From: Hericium rajendrae
Taxonomy: Eukaryota; Basidiomycota; Agaricomycetes; Russulales; Hericiaceae
Reading direction: 5' to 3'
NCBI GenBank assembly: GCA_033439255.1
Contig: CM065878.1
Coordinates: 1,302,001-1,366,000 of the forward strand
Length of the DNA: 64,000 bases
The position numbers and the translations under genes are program-made. The notes beneath the pieces were generated by a model. It was not told the DNA's origin. It ran no database searches and was given only the letters and a program-made list of their open reading frames with translations. Each line of letters opens with the position of its first letter. The first letter of the stretch is position 1. Of this stretch, positions 11,701 through 22,201 are shown piece after piece.

Positions 11701-12705
11701 GGCACATTCCTGAAGTCGACGCATCGTCAGCGCTTCATCTTCAGTCCCTGAACTTCGTGCGTACGTAGGCCGTAACTGAATTTGTAGCAGCATTCGGTGT
11801 TTCATATTGACCTGTTGCTATCTATGTAACGAGCTGCTGGCCACGAAATTTCTCCCGTCAGTTCCATAGGCTGCTAACGAAGCAGCTTCGTATCGCCGCT
11901 AGCCGCCGCTCTCAGCGGAGACGTACTTCGACACTAGTATGGCTTCCAATCATGTGGTCCCGTACTTATCTTCAGGCCGCGGAAGAGGCACGAATTCCCG
12001 AGCGTGTCTTGCAAGATGTGGTGCGATCGAGCACATGAGCTGTTGTCCGGACTCGCGCACTAGCTCATGCCGTCAACCAGGCAATTTGAATTGGATCGCA
12101 CAGATGGTGGATTCGCAAAAGGGGATATTCGGGCAAAACGTCACCGTTGTGTCGAAAGCCGAGGATAGCTCCCTGTCCGTTACAGGGTGGGTTACGGACC
12201 TGGATGAGCTTGGGGAGAGCACGAGGTCGAGGATGCTCGGGACATGAACGGAAGTAAATAAGTAACCACGTGTAATTTCCCGTCTGAATGACAAGAGTTA
12301 TGTACCGAATTGGGGATGCTAGGACACGGAAGTTTCCATCGGCTATGGGCGGTGTCTGCTACAGGATTATATTCCGAGTTCTCACTGCTGCGTGTAATTG
12401 CCTTTTCCTCCGCCTTCGTGTCGGCCGCCCTCTCTTCCTGCTCACCTGGCATGAGCACCCACCCTGTCAAGCTCTCCGTCGCTGTCTGACAGAACAACGC
12501 AACGGGTCCCACCGTTCTCCCACCAGAAGCCCGCTCGATCCGCTTCGTCTTCCAATAGAGCTTTCTCACACATTTTCGGTCTTCTGTCTATCTATGTAAG
12601 TCCATCGAGCGCCCATTCATGTCAGCCTTATCCCAGAGTCACCCATCTATGAGTTTCCTGCTCTAGTTCCACCCATAGCAACCGGTCCCTCTGGCAGCGA
12701 CCACC
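8719..12705. other. Long gene-poor region with degenerate repeats
   Basis: Nearly 4 kb without a supportable gene. It includes repeated short motifs: TCCATCCTGAGG at 10009 and 10397, with a variant near 10421, and CGTAGGAT or CGTCGGAT nearby. A tRNA-like fragment lies near 10130-10212. This may be eroded transposon or regulatory DNA. The last 150 bases before 12706 are pyrimidine-rich and are the likely leader of the G-alpha gene. Confidence 0.4.
10130..10212 (-). repeat. tRNA-like fragment (possible SINE or tRNA pseudogene)
   Basis: On the minus strand TAGTGTAGTGG is a perfect internal Pol III A box. About 45 nt downstream GTTCGATCC resembles a degenerate B box, with GCTTGTCAAC between them where an anticodon arm would lie. 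Acceptor and T stems do not pair, so this is not a functional tRNA. It could be a tRNA-derived short interspersed element or chance. Confidence 0.25.
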
Positions 12706-15077
12706 ATGGCCGCGTACAATGGGTACTCTCAGGCTGCCCGGCGCCGCTCTCTATCGGACCCTCTAGCCAGAGTACTGCGGCCACCGCAGGATGAAACGCC
12801 CGAGGAACGGCAGCGACGGCTCACGGCCGAGCAGGAGGCGAAGAAAATCAGCGATACGATCGACCAACAGCTCAGGCTCGAGGGCGCAGAGCGGAAGAAG
12901 AATAAAGCAGACATCAAGGTGCTGCTGCTCGGTCAGAGCGAGAGCGGGAAGAGTACTACACTTAAACGTGAGTCTTCTGTTTTATTTGTCTGGACGTATT
13001 CGGGGGCGGTTCAGTGGACGTTCAGAAGTTCTTGTAGTCCTGAGGCCGTGCATCCTGTACATGTGTCTCCAATCGGTAATTCCGTGACTAGGAGCGTCAG
13101 GTTGAAGATACTTACTACTCTTCTTCCGCCTTCTGCTTTTCTTGATCGTGCCGTCCTTCTGTACGATTTACTGATTCGCCTCGATTATGCAGAATTTCAG
13201 CTTATGCACAACCCGGCTGCGTTCCATGCTGAACGAATAGCATGGCGCTCGGTCATCTATCTCAATCTCGTTCGCTCTGTGCGCCGGTGGGTCTCCACCG
13301 TTTATTGACTATAACCACCGCTTCGATTCACGCTATTTGCGGCTCAGGATCTTGGACGCCATTGCGCCAGAAGCCGAGGTCGACGTGCATGACACGGATT
13401 CTGTGCACACTTTAGATTCGGGGGCGCCTTCTGTGATCGTCGTCGGGCCTCTGCCCCCAGACCGCCAAGCAATCGTAGAGAAATACGAGTACTACGCCTC
13501 CCGGCTGACCCCGCTCGAGCAGTTGGAGGAGCGGCTGATGCGCGCGCTGAGCGACGACGACGAAGACGAGGCGACGCATCTCGGGGATGGGAGCGCCCCG
13601 GGGTGGACGACGCTGACGCCTGTCAGAGGTCCGCAGCAGCGGCCGAGCATCCACATTGATACCCAGGGACAGGCCTCCCCGATGTCGCCTTCGCTCCGCT
13701 CGCCCCTGTCGCGCGGGTCCGAGCTGTCGGTCCGGCCAACAAGCAAATGGAAGAAGACGTTCTCGCTGAGCGGCACGAAGCTCAGGAGCACCAGCCCAGG
13801 AACGAATGAGGTAATGGGCTGGTGGGAGGATCCCGCCGACCCCGTGCACGCGCTGGCGCAGTGCAGTCGCGCTATGGTCGAGTTGTGGCGAGATCAGTGG
13901 GTGCAGGCGAGGCTCAAGGACAAGCGGATCAGATTGGAAGAGAGCAGCGGGTTGTGAGTGTTTCTGATTACTCCAACCGGATTCCGGTCTATGTGAAGGA
14001 CGCTGCTGATATTCACGCGTATTCATAGCTATCTGAACGAAATTCCTCGGATCACAGCGAAGAAGTATTTTCCGACAGATGGTGGGTTGCATATTCATAT
14101 CCGCTCTTCACGCGCCTACACAACTGACACGCCGAGCAGACGACGTGCTGAAGGCGCGCCTGAAAACAGTGGGCGTCATTGAACACTCGTTTGCCCTGAG
14201 TCACGGAGGCAATAAAGCTTCGACTTGGAGGATATATGACGTCGGCGGTGCTCGTCATCAGCGCCAGGCTTGGGCGCCGTATTTTACGGACGGTGCGCGC
14301 TTCTCGCATCTTGAGTGTCTTCTCAGAGTTGACCGTTGGACGTGAAACTGATCTGCAGTCAACGCCATCATCTTCCTGGCACCGATTTCTGCGTTCGATC
14401 AGGTTCTTGATGAGGTAGGGCCATCCTCGACTTTGTATCGCTCTGCGCACCATCGTTATTCCGTTCTCATAGGCACCGGACGTAAACCGGCTGGAAGACT
14501 CACTTCTTCTTTTCCGCTCTGTCGCGTCCAACAAATTGCTCGCACACGTCGACCTTATCTTGTTCTTGAACAAATGTGACCTGCTTCGCGTACGATGCCA
14601 TTTGTGCGCCTTCACTCCGTCGATTCATACTGATGCCCGGGTCTTTTCTCAGGCAAAGCTTGATGCTGGTGTCCAACTCAGTCATCATTTGCTCAGTTAT
14701 GGGGATAGACCTAACGATTACGAGTCTGTGACAAAGTGTTCGTAGCGTTTCGCCGGTCCCATTCATGGCCGCTGATGGTCATTTAGACATAAAAAATAAA
14801 TTTGCGCTGCTGTATCAGCAGAGCCAAGGTTCACACAACGCGGCGCGGCAGCTGTACAGTACGTCGTACCTCTACTCGCTCACTCGTCATTGGACTGACT
14901 TATCACCTATCAGTACATTATACCTCGGTTACAGATACGCGTCGCACGTCGACGATTATCCGTAACGGTAAGCCAACGACCTGTCCTCATTAGATGACTA
15001 GTTCTTGACTTCGGGTTGCAGTACGAGATATCATCCTGCGCCAAAACTTGCAGGCTTCGCATCTACTCAGTTCCTAA
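12706..15077 (+). CDS. Divergent heterotrimeric G-protein alpha subunit
   Basis: Ten or so exons join in frame from the ATG at 12706 to the TAA at 15075. The G-alpha motifs appear in order: P-loop LLLGQSESGKSTT; QFQLMHNP; switch I KARLKTVGVIEH; switch II YDVGGARHQRQAW; LILFLNKCDLL (NKxD); and TSVTDT, equivalent to TCAT. It belongs to the expanded basidiomycete class rather than the canonical GPA1 type. The helical domain carries a long insert (within 13348-13953) rich in Asp, Glu and Ser. Three points are odd: the Ras-G12-equivalent glycine is Ser, the catalytic switch-II Gln is Ala, and the N-terminus (MAAYN) lacks the myristoylation glycine. GTP hydrolysis is therefore predicted to be weak and membrane anchoring non-standard (inference). 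The switch-I Arg and Thr are kept. No coding indel is apparent. Confidence 0.9.
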
Positions 15078-15734
15078 ACGCGGTCACGTCGACCAACTCG
15101 TCTCAAGACCGCAGGCCCAGAGCCACCTTTCTGTTTTCGACTTCCCAAGAAAGACCTTGATTATTTTCGTCAGTTAAACGCACCCGCACCCGATCTATAT
15201 CCCTCTCAGCACGCACGTCCTCTCTGCTCTTTGCTTTCCACGGACCTTTACCCGCCCCGCCTGCCCGTATTGTAGTTCTAATGTAATATCCCCTTGTCCG
15301 GCTGTGCGTCGCGTCGCGACCCGTTTGGCTTCGACTACGCTTGATTGATTGACTGTGCTATGAGGCTGGCCTGGCGTCCATGGATGTACTGGCTGGATTC
15401 ACAATATATACGTACATACCTCTACAGAAATTTAATGACTTTTTTGCCTTCACTGCATCAGTGCCTACGTACGATATTTCTGAACCCAATGCAGACTGAC
15501 TTGGGAGTTGTTGAGATGTCAGGCACCAGGCCTCCGCTAACGCCAGGAACGCATTTCGGCGAAAGCCGAGTCGCGCACTCTATCCAAATCACGTGATACC
15601 TACGCGTCGTTCCTGCGTTTGCTTCCGAGTCCGCAATATGATGCCATATATGAGTTCCCCACACTCACCTTCGCCCACGCCAACACACGGCTATCTAGCA
15701 TCGTTGATACATCGTTGGTACTGACGAGCAAGGC
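15078..15734. other. Intergenic region
   Basis: The G-alpha 3' flank and the promoter of the aldo-keto reductase. No gene is seen. Confidence 0.4.
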
Positions 15735-17199
15735 ATGTATGTCCCAAGTATCACGCTGAATGACGGAAACAAGGTAGGCTTTCGTGTTATTAACATACTT
15801 GTGTTGGTCAATCTCACGGGCATAGATTCCGGCGATAGGGTTTGGGACGGGGAGCGCGTTGAAAGGAAAGGTGTGTTGCAATAGATGATTTGCGCGCTAT
15901 TTTACCCGTATTCACGAAAAGTAACGCGTTGCATAGGATGCGACGCCCTATGTGGACCAGGCGCTCGAGGCTGGGTTCGACCATATTGACACGGCGGCAG
16001 GTGCGTAACATGTTCCCAGTGCAGAGTGTTGGGCTTATGGAGGGATTTTGTTACAACTAGTCTATGAAACGGAGAAGTGTGTCGCGGAGTCCATTCGCCA
16101 TACTGGTTTGAATAGGTCCGACCTCTGGATCACAACCAAGTACGATGGAGGTGATATTCAACAAGCGATAAGGGAAAGCCTTGCGAAAGTAAGCTAGATG
16201 CGTTGGTTTCGATCTGCAAGTATTATTGACGAGTTCCTTGTAGCTTGAGCTGAAGTCTGTCGATCTGTACCTCATTCATATTGCCCGTATCGTTCCCGGA
16301 GGCGATATCGCGGCCGCATGGGAAGAGTTCGAGAAGATCAAGAAGGACGGGTTGGCAAAGTCAGTCTCATCTATGTTTTCCTCCTTTCTGGATGCGATTC
16401 AGTGCTGAAATTCTTTTTTTTTCCGCCTAGGAGTATCGGTGTATCCAATTTCTCTCTAGCAGAACTCAAGATGATCGTCGAGTCCGGATTTATCAAACCC
16501 TCTGTCAACCAGGTCCGTCTTATTCCTTGTTCTTAGAAGCGACCCAGTTCGGCTCTATATGTCATTCTTCGCGAGGTTTTGACTATGTCTTTGTATGCAG
16601 ATCCAGCTACACGCATATAACTATGCTGTGTACAAAGACCTATTCGAATATTGTGCTAAGCATAATATCGTCATTGAAGCCTATGGCAGTCTGGCGTAAG
16701 TTGGCGCAATTTCTTTGCATGCTCAAAACTTGCAATTCTCATATTGTATGCGATCACAGCCCGATTACACGGTTCCCAGGAGGTCCCGTGGATGATGTGT
16801 TAAAGTTGATATCGAAGCGTATCGACGGGACACCTGCCCAAGTTATCTTCAAATGGCTTTTGTCGAAAGGCATCGTTGTTGTCACGCAGAGCACCAAGGA
16901 GTACCGAGTCAAGGAGTATCTGGCTACCGTGGATCTTCGTATGTATCTTTGTTGGTCTGGCCGTTGCCTCATGGATGTTGAACCCGCCGTTTCCCATAGC
17001 TGATCTCACCGAAGAGGAGGTGGCCGCAATTGAGGAAGCCGGCGCGAAGGGACCGCCCGTTTTGGGGGTTCATCTCATGCTTTGCGGGCTCTTCCTGCAG
17101 TTCATCGCCTTGTGCCTATTCCTCTACGCATTCGTGCTTTACGCACACCCGGGCCTGCGACGAAGCATTGAGCCTGGGAGCTATAGACACATTTGTTAG
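15735..17199 (+). CDS. Aldo-keto reductase with C-terminal transmembrane tail
   Basis: The ATG at 15735 opens MYVPSITLNDGNK, which splices to IPAIGFGTGSALKGK. The AKR catalytic tetrad can be followed: Asp in HIDTAA, Tyr in YETEKC, Lys in WITTKYDG and His in YLIHIAR. SIGVSNFS, HAYNYAVYKDL and the cofactor segment VVTQSTKEYRVKEYL follow. The enzyme reduces aldehydes or ketones with NAD(P)H; the substrate cannot be told. After the usual C-terminus (EEAGAKGPP) the frame continues into a hydrophobic segment, LMLCGLFLQFIALCLFLYAF, and a short basic end. This would anchor the enzyme in a membrane by its tail. An unrecognised terminal intron could instead remove that segment. Confidence 0.88.
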
Positions 17200-17641
17200 G
17201 TGGCCTTCGAGGGCTTAGACAGTACTCAGTACTCGGTGGTACGTATCCTGGCTCTGCCTAACGGTGACGTTGCTGATTTTTCTGTCTAGTATATATTATA
17301 TCTTAAGTTGACGATCTCGCATCAATAGAAGTACTTTGTGGCGGCCGAAGAAGCATGACCACATGTCGCGACGCGTTCACAGGTGACGCGTTCCAGCTCA
17401 CTACCGCGCATATGGCTATTCGCCCTTTCGTCCGAGTGCCCTATTCATGAGGAACAGGAAGCAGATAAGGACGGTCATGTCTCTGCAAGGGCGTCTTATT
17501 TGGGGTAACCGGCCCGCGGCTTCTTCTGCGTTAGCATAAGGTCTCTGCGTTCGACTCTGTTCGCGATGGAAGGTATACAGTCGCGACCTCAAAACGCCAT
17601 TTGCTTCGCTCTCTACCTGCTCACTAGGACAAGTGTTTGCT
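17200..17641. other. Intergenic / promoter region
   Basis: Between two genes on the same strand. No gene seen; presumed promoter of the DUF5695-type gene. Confidence 0.4.
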
Positions 17642-19754
17642 ATGCTGGTCACCAGGTGGGTTGTTGATTTATTTACTCGTCACAAAGTCATATTAATTGT
17701 AACTGTCATAGAAATGTAAATCCCGCTCTGGCCTTTGCTACCATGGCATTGGCGAATATAAACACAGTCTTCGCTCAGACAGCTACGCTCGGTCTATCCA
17801 ACGGTTTCCTCACTTTCAACTCATCCACGTTCACCATTCAGCTGGTGAACGACTCGCAGACGTTGTATTCCTTAAAGCCGCAGAATGAGACATCGGACTT
17901 TGACTTCATCCCGGCGAGCGTCATGGACCAGCGGCAGTACAATGGGAACTATCACCTAGGTGACATCACTTTTCGCGCACGAAGGGCCGAGTCGTCGGCA
18001 TGGATCAACGGCGATTCGTCCGCGGCAAGACAGAAAGTGATCGCTTTGCCCGCGACTGGTAATACACTTGCAGCGGCTAACTTATCGCCGACGCTACCAT
18101 CAGATTCGCTGCTAAATATCACACGTCGATGGGTATTACAGGAAGACGAACTTCAACTGCTTTTTGATGTCAGTAACTCCCAAAATAGTTCCGTGGAGAT
18201 TGGTGCACTTGGTTCCCCGTTGGAATTTAACAACGTTCGTGCATACACATGTTTTTTTTTTCATAGCGATTCATTTTGCTGTCTTGCAGATATTTACCAA
18301 CAGGACTGCTGCGCAAACCAACGAGGAATGCAGTCTATTCGATCCATACATCGGTCAAGATGCAGGTTATGTTCAAGTCACACCTCTCCTAGGCACCCTG
18401 CCTCCCCTCGTCGCAGTACCCGTCGGCGCGTCACCCCTCGAAGGATGGCGATTTCTCCCGGAAGACACTTCTACGTTCCTTGGATATCAGTCGCAGACGT
18501 TTGAAGGGTTATACGAGTGGCAATTCCACACTCTCGCCTATGCTGAGAATGAATGGGTGAATGCAACGCCTTGGAATGCACCGAGCTCGATCACGCTGCA
18601 GCCTGGCGAGACGCGCACGTATGGTTTGCGCTTCCTGCTGGCCCCGTCTATCCGTGGGATTGAAGATACTCTACGCGATGCTGGGAGACCGGTGGCTATC
18701 GGCATCCCTGGGTACATTGTTCCCTCTGACGCCCCCGCGAAACTGTTCCTCAGCTATTCGTCGACCGTCAAGACGATCGACGTCAACCCATCCGGCGCCC
18801 TCCAGTGGACGACGAACAAAGATGCGAAGTCTTCCAGTTGGATAGGCTACACAATCACTGGTCAGATATGGGGCCGCTCGCGTCTCAGCATCACGTACGC
18901 CGACGGTACCGTCCAAACGGTCCACTACTACATCACGAAGCCCGCCGTGCAGGCCATCGGCGACCTAGGGCACTTCCTCACGACATCCCAGTGGTTCGAC
19001 AATTCATCAGACCCGTTCCATCGCTCGCCATCTGTCATCAGCTATGATCGACAAGTGGACGCTGTCGTTCGTGACGATCCGAGGGCGTGGATACCCGGGC
19101 TGAGCGACGAGGCTGGCGCGGGGTCGTGGCTTGCGGCTGCTTTGAAGCAGTATGTGCAGCCGAGTGCGGATGAGGTTGTGAAGATGGAGACGTTCGTCAA
19201 CGAGACGCTGTGGGGCTCTGTGCAGAACTTTGATGGTATGATAATTTCTTCGTCCATGTCCATGGCTCTAATCTCTTTTGTTCAATGGAAAATGAAGGCT
19301 CCGTGAAGAAGGTACATTGCTATCTTTGTTTACGGTCAATCAATAAGCCCTGATGACATTTTATAGTCTGTTTACTTCTATGAGCCAGGCCTTGTTCCAA
19401 CCTATGACTACCCGAGCACCATCGACTGGGGCGTGTGGTGGTCGTGGAACCAGGCTGCATCCTATGCGACAGACCGCGCATACGACTACGTGCACGTCGC
19501 CAACGCCTACTGGTCCCTCTACCGCGTGGCGCGCAACTACCCAGACCTGGTGAAGATCCACAATTGGCAGTGGTACCTGAATCAGTCCGTCCTGACAATT
19601 GCGTCAGCCACGAACGGGAGAGTGGGCTACGCCGATGATGGATGGATGGGCGAGACGGTGTTTAGATTGGTGCTGGATGATCTGCGGAGAGAAGGGTTGA
19701 CGGAGAACGCGACGCTTGTTGAGAGTAGGATGCGAGCGAGACAGAGCGTATGGG

Positions 19755-19758
19755 CTGG
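19755..19758. repeat. Target-site duplication, left copy (CTGG)
   Basis: CTGG directly precedes the 5' LTR. The same four bases follow the 3' LTR at 27293-27296. Counting only one copy keeps the host reading frame across the site, which supports a 4-bp duplication. Confidence 0.85.
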
Positions 19759-19923
19759 TGGAGTAGGGATAGAGGGGTCAGAGAGGAGGAGATAGAGATG
19801 ATTACACCGCTTTAGAGGGCGATTAGTCAGCATAGATAGATATCCGCTGTCGGCATGTATAGCAGATCATCATCCTACCACCTCATACACCGAGTCAGGG
19901 TTCCTCCCTCTCGGACTACTCCA
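19759..19923 (+). repeat. 5' long terminal repeat
   Basis: 165 bp, TG...CA bounded with 8-bp terminal inverted repeats (TGGAGTAG/CTACTCCA). It matches 27128-27292 at every position I compared. Short for a gypsy LTR. It should contain the element's promoter. Confidence 0.96.
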
Positions 19924-19926
19924 TCT

Positions 19927-19938
19927 TGGTGATGAGAG
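19927..19938 (+). other. Putative primer-binding site
   Basis: TGGTGATGAGAG begins three bases after the 5' LTR and starts with TGG, as expected for pairing with a tRNA CCA end. I cannot match the rest to a specific tRNA, and it is not the initiator-Met type. Low certainty. Confidence 0.35.
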
Positions 19939-19956
19939 TGGTTTTCGACCCATCTG

Positions 19957-20050
19957 CGTAGCGTCTGCGTTCTGCTGTTTTTTCCTGTGTCTGCGTTCTC
20001 CTCTGCGCCTGCGTCTGCGTCCGTGTCTGCATCAGCGTCTGCGTCCGAGT
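19957..20050 (+). repeat. TCTGCGT-type direct repeats in the retrotransposon leader
   Basis: The leader between the LTR and gag contains at least six copies of the unit YCTGCGTY (TCTGCGT, CCTGCGT and close variants), partly in tandem. This could affect packaging, translation or RNA structure, or be simple sequence expansion. Confidence 0.6.
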
Positions 20051-20053
20051 CCC

Positions 20054-22183
20054 GTGTTCAGATTCAGCGTCTTTCCCCAGCGCCCAAATCCTCGTATTGG
20101 CGCCTTGCGTGATAGGTCGGTCGCGTGGTTCGCTGCGTGTCTAGCTCGTGTTGCGCTGCGTGTCCGCCCGCAGGTAACAGATACCTACTTGGCCTTGTCC
20201 CCAATCAACTCCAAACTGTATTCCCCCGAACAACGAGTAAAAACGGGTCGACGACGCCTCAAAAACGGCCAGTTTGCGCCAGCCCTAGCTCCTCGTTCCG
20301 AAGCCCCATCACCATCAGAGTCCCCAGTATCCTCGGGATCCTTATTGCTTGACATACCGACACCATCCGAGCCTGGTTCTGCAGGCGACTCCGCCTTCGA
20401 ATCTCTCAGCGCATCCACCTTATCCGACCTTCTGCGTGGCCGCCCCACGACGCGCAGACATTCAATCAACGCGAGCGATCACCCGCACGGATACATCGAC
20501 CTCGATCAGTCGTTGCGCAACTCACCCGCGACGTCTACGAGGAGCCTCGAGGATCAGGAACCAGCCGACGAGTTCATACTGCCAAACCCCTTCGTAATCA
20601 AACGAGAAAGCAGCGTCACCAGCAGCGTCGCCAGCAGCATCGATCTCAAACCCTTCCCCACCAAAGTCCCCAGACCTACGAGAGCTGCGTCTACGTCGCA
20701 AAAGACCATCGCATCAACCAGTGCTTCGCTATCTCGACCGGCCAAGACTTCGCCGAGTGCCGCTTCGAGCCCAGCCATATCGAACATCCCCCACGTACCC
20801 GCCCGAGTCCTACAGCACTTTCTACACCCACACATTGTACTGCCGAAAGCTCCCGCGCCCGTTCCCATCCCTCGACCCGTGCATCATCCAGGCATGGCAA
20901 CACCGGACGACAAGGCATTCTTTCGGGGCGACGCCGAGGACAAGGTCAGCCATACGAACTTCATGCGCTTATTCCGCCGTCGGATGTTGGACCGCGGTAC
21001 GCAGAACACGGGCGCAGCATGGATCGACGCGTTCCAGGACTACATCGATGCCGACTCCCCAGCCGAAGTATGGTACAGCAGTCTGTTAACACCCGAGCTT
21101 ACCGACTGGACCAAGTTTCAGGCGGCCTTTCTCGCGAGGTGGCAGCCGATTCAGACAGCGACGAAGTCACCGGCGGACTGGGAGCGGGAGTTGTTGGAAT
21201 ACCAGTTGCGAGAGGAGGAGCTGTTGCTGAAGGAGAAGGACGGCAGCCGGGAGGTTTACACACACGTGCGCTGGGCGGCGCATGTGTTAGATCTCGCAGG
21301 GAGGGCCAATATCGCCTCGAGCTCCAACCTCATTTGGCTCGTTCGCGGTAAGTTGCCAGAGTTGGTGAAGGAGTTCGTATCGGAGACCCACGCAAACTGG
21401 CCTGCGTTCTGCAAGGCAGTAACGGACCTCGATGTGGGAAAGATACGCGACCGCCTGGAGGCCAAGCGGGCGCACGCCTCAGAGATTGCGGCTCTACGCT
21501 CCGAGCTAACGCAGCTGCAGGCGCAGGTGTCCAGTCGACCGACCGCGGCAAGTCTAGCTGCGCAGTTCCAGCGCATGTCATTCCAGGCAAACCCGAGCCC
21601 GGCAGCACCTGAGATACGCCGTGCCCCAGCAACAGCACCAAACGTACCGGTGCAAGCCGCGGAGCAGAGGCAAGAGCGGGCGGCTCCCGTCCGGCCACAC
21701 CCCACTACGCGACCAGTCAACGCATTCCAACCCACACGCGCGCAGCTCACGCCGGAACAACGCAATACACTCCGCGCTGCGATCAGCAGCATGCCGCAAC
21801 ACCCGGACACAGAGGCAGGCCGCACGGCGTACTTCGCGCAGCTAAACGCGTTCGACGAGCAGCACGGCGTCAATCCGTTTATCGACGAAACCAGACCTGT
21901 TCCCTTGCGACCAGGGACAAGTCCGGTACGAAGTGGTGAATGCTTCAGGTGCGGTCTCCAGGGCCATCGGGCTGGCGAGTGTGAGCCGGAGCCGGGCCGA
22001 CTCTTATCGCGCAACGAAATCGTCTGGCGATCCTTCTGTGCGCGGGAGCTGGGGATAGACAACGCCGCCCAGGCACGGGTCCAACTCGTTATACCGGAGA
22101 CGTCTCACAATAATCGTCTTTCGTGGGACGAACAGATGGCCCAGGTGGACGACCAGGGAAATGGCATGGGGCTGCTCGCGTAG
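20054..22183 (+). CDS. Gag-like polyprotein of the gypsy element
   Basis: The frame is open from inside the 5' LTR (about 19802) to the TAG at 22181, yet its first in-frame ATG is at 20894. I give 20054, a GTG, only as a nominal left edge. The N-terminal third is rich in Ser, Pro and Thr. From about 20900 comes a helical retrotransposon-Gag-like region (FRGDAEDKVSHTNFMRLFRR, then WYSSLLTPELTDWTKF) and a coiled, charged stretch. Near the end is a CCHC zinc knuckle, CFRCGLQGHRAGEC (21941-21982). The product forms the particle and binds genomic RNA. The start is either non-AUG or created by splicing. Pol follows in the -1 frame through the signal at 22156. Confidence 0.88.
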   Translation: MFRFSVFPQRPNPRIGALRDRSVAWFAACLARVALRVRPQVTDTYLALSPINSKLYSPEQRVKTGRRRLKNGQFAPALAPRSEAPSPSESPVSSGSLLLDIPTPSEPGSAGDSAFESLSASTLSDLLRGRPTTRRHSINASDHPHGYIDLDQSLRNSPATSTRSLEDQEPADEFILPNPFVIKRESSVTSSVASSIDLKPFPTKVPRPTRAASTSQKTIASTSASLSRPAKTSPSAASSPAISNIPHVPARVLQHFLHPHIVLPKAPAPVPIPRPVHHPGMATPDDKAFFRGDAEDKVSHTNFMRLFRRRMLDRGTQNTGAAWIDAFQDYIDADSPAEVWYSSLLTPELTDWTKFQAAFLARWQPIQTATKSPADWERELLEYQLREEELLLKEKDGSREVYTHVRWAAHVLDLAGRANIASSSNLIWLVRGKLPELVKEFVSETHANWPAFCKAVTDLDVGKIRDRLEAKRAHASEIAALRSELTQLQAQVSSRPTAASLAAQFQRMSFQANPSPAAPEIRRAPATAPNVPVQAAEQRQERAAPVRPHPTTRPVNAFQPTRAQLTPEQRNTLRAAISSMPQHPDTEAGRTAYFAQLNAFDEQHGVNPFIDETRPVPLRPGTSPVRSGECFRCGLQGHRAGECEPEPGRLLSRNEIVWRSFCARELGIDNAAQARVQLVIPETSHNNRLSWDEQMAQVDDQGNGMGLLA

Positions 22184-22201
22184 GCGGGGAGCAGGCAGCC
22201 C
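22156..22201 (+). promoter_or_regulatory. Programmed -1 ribosomal frameshift signal
   Basis: The gag frame reads CAG GGA AAT, which contains the heptamer G GGA AAT in the X XXY YYZ arrangement (22156-22162). Slipping back one base gives GGG AAA TGG and enters the pol frame exactly. After a 6-nt spacer, GGGCTGC (22169-22175) pairs perfectly with GCAGCCC (22195-22201). A competing 6-bp stem, CTGCTC/GAGCAG, lies inside. The gag stop codon (22181) falls in the loop. All three parts match the known design of -1 signals. Confidence 0.85.
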
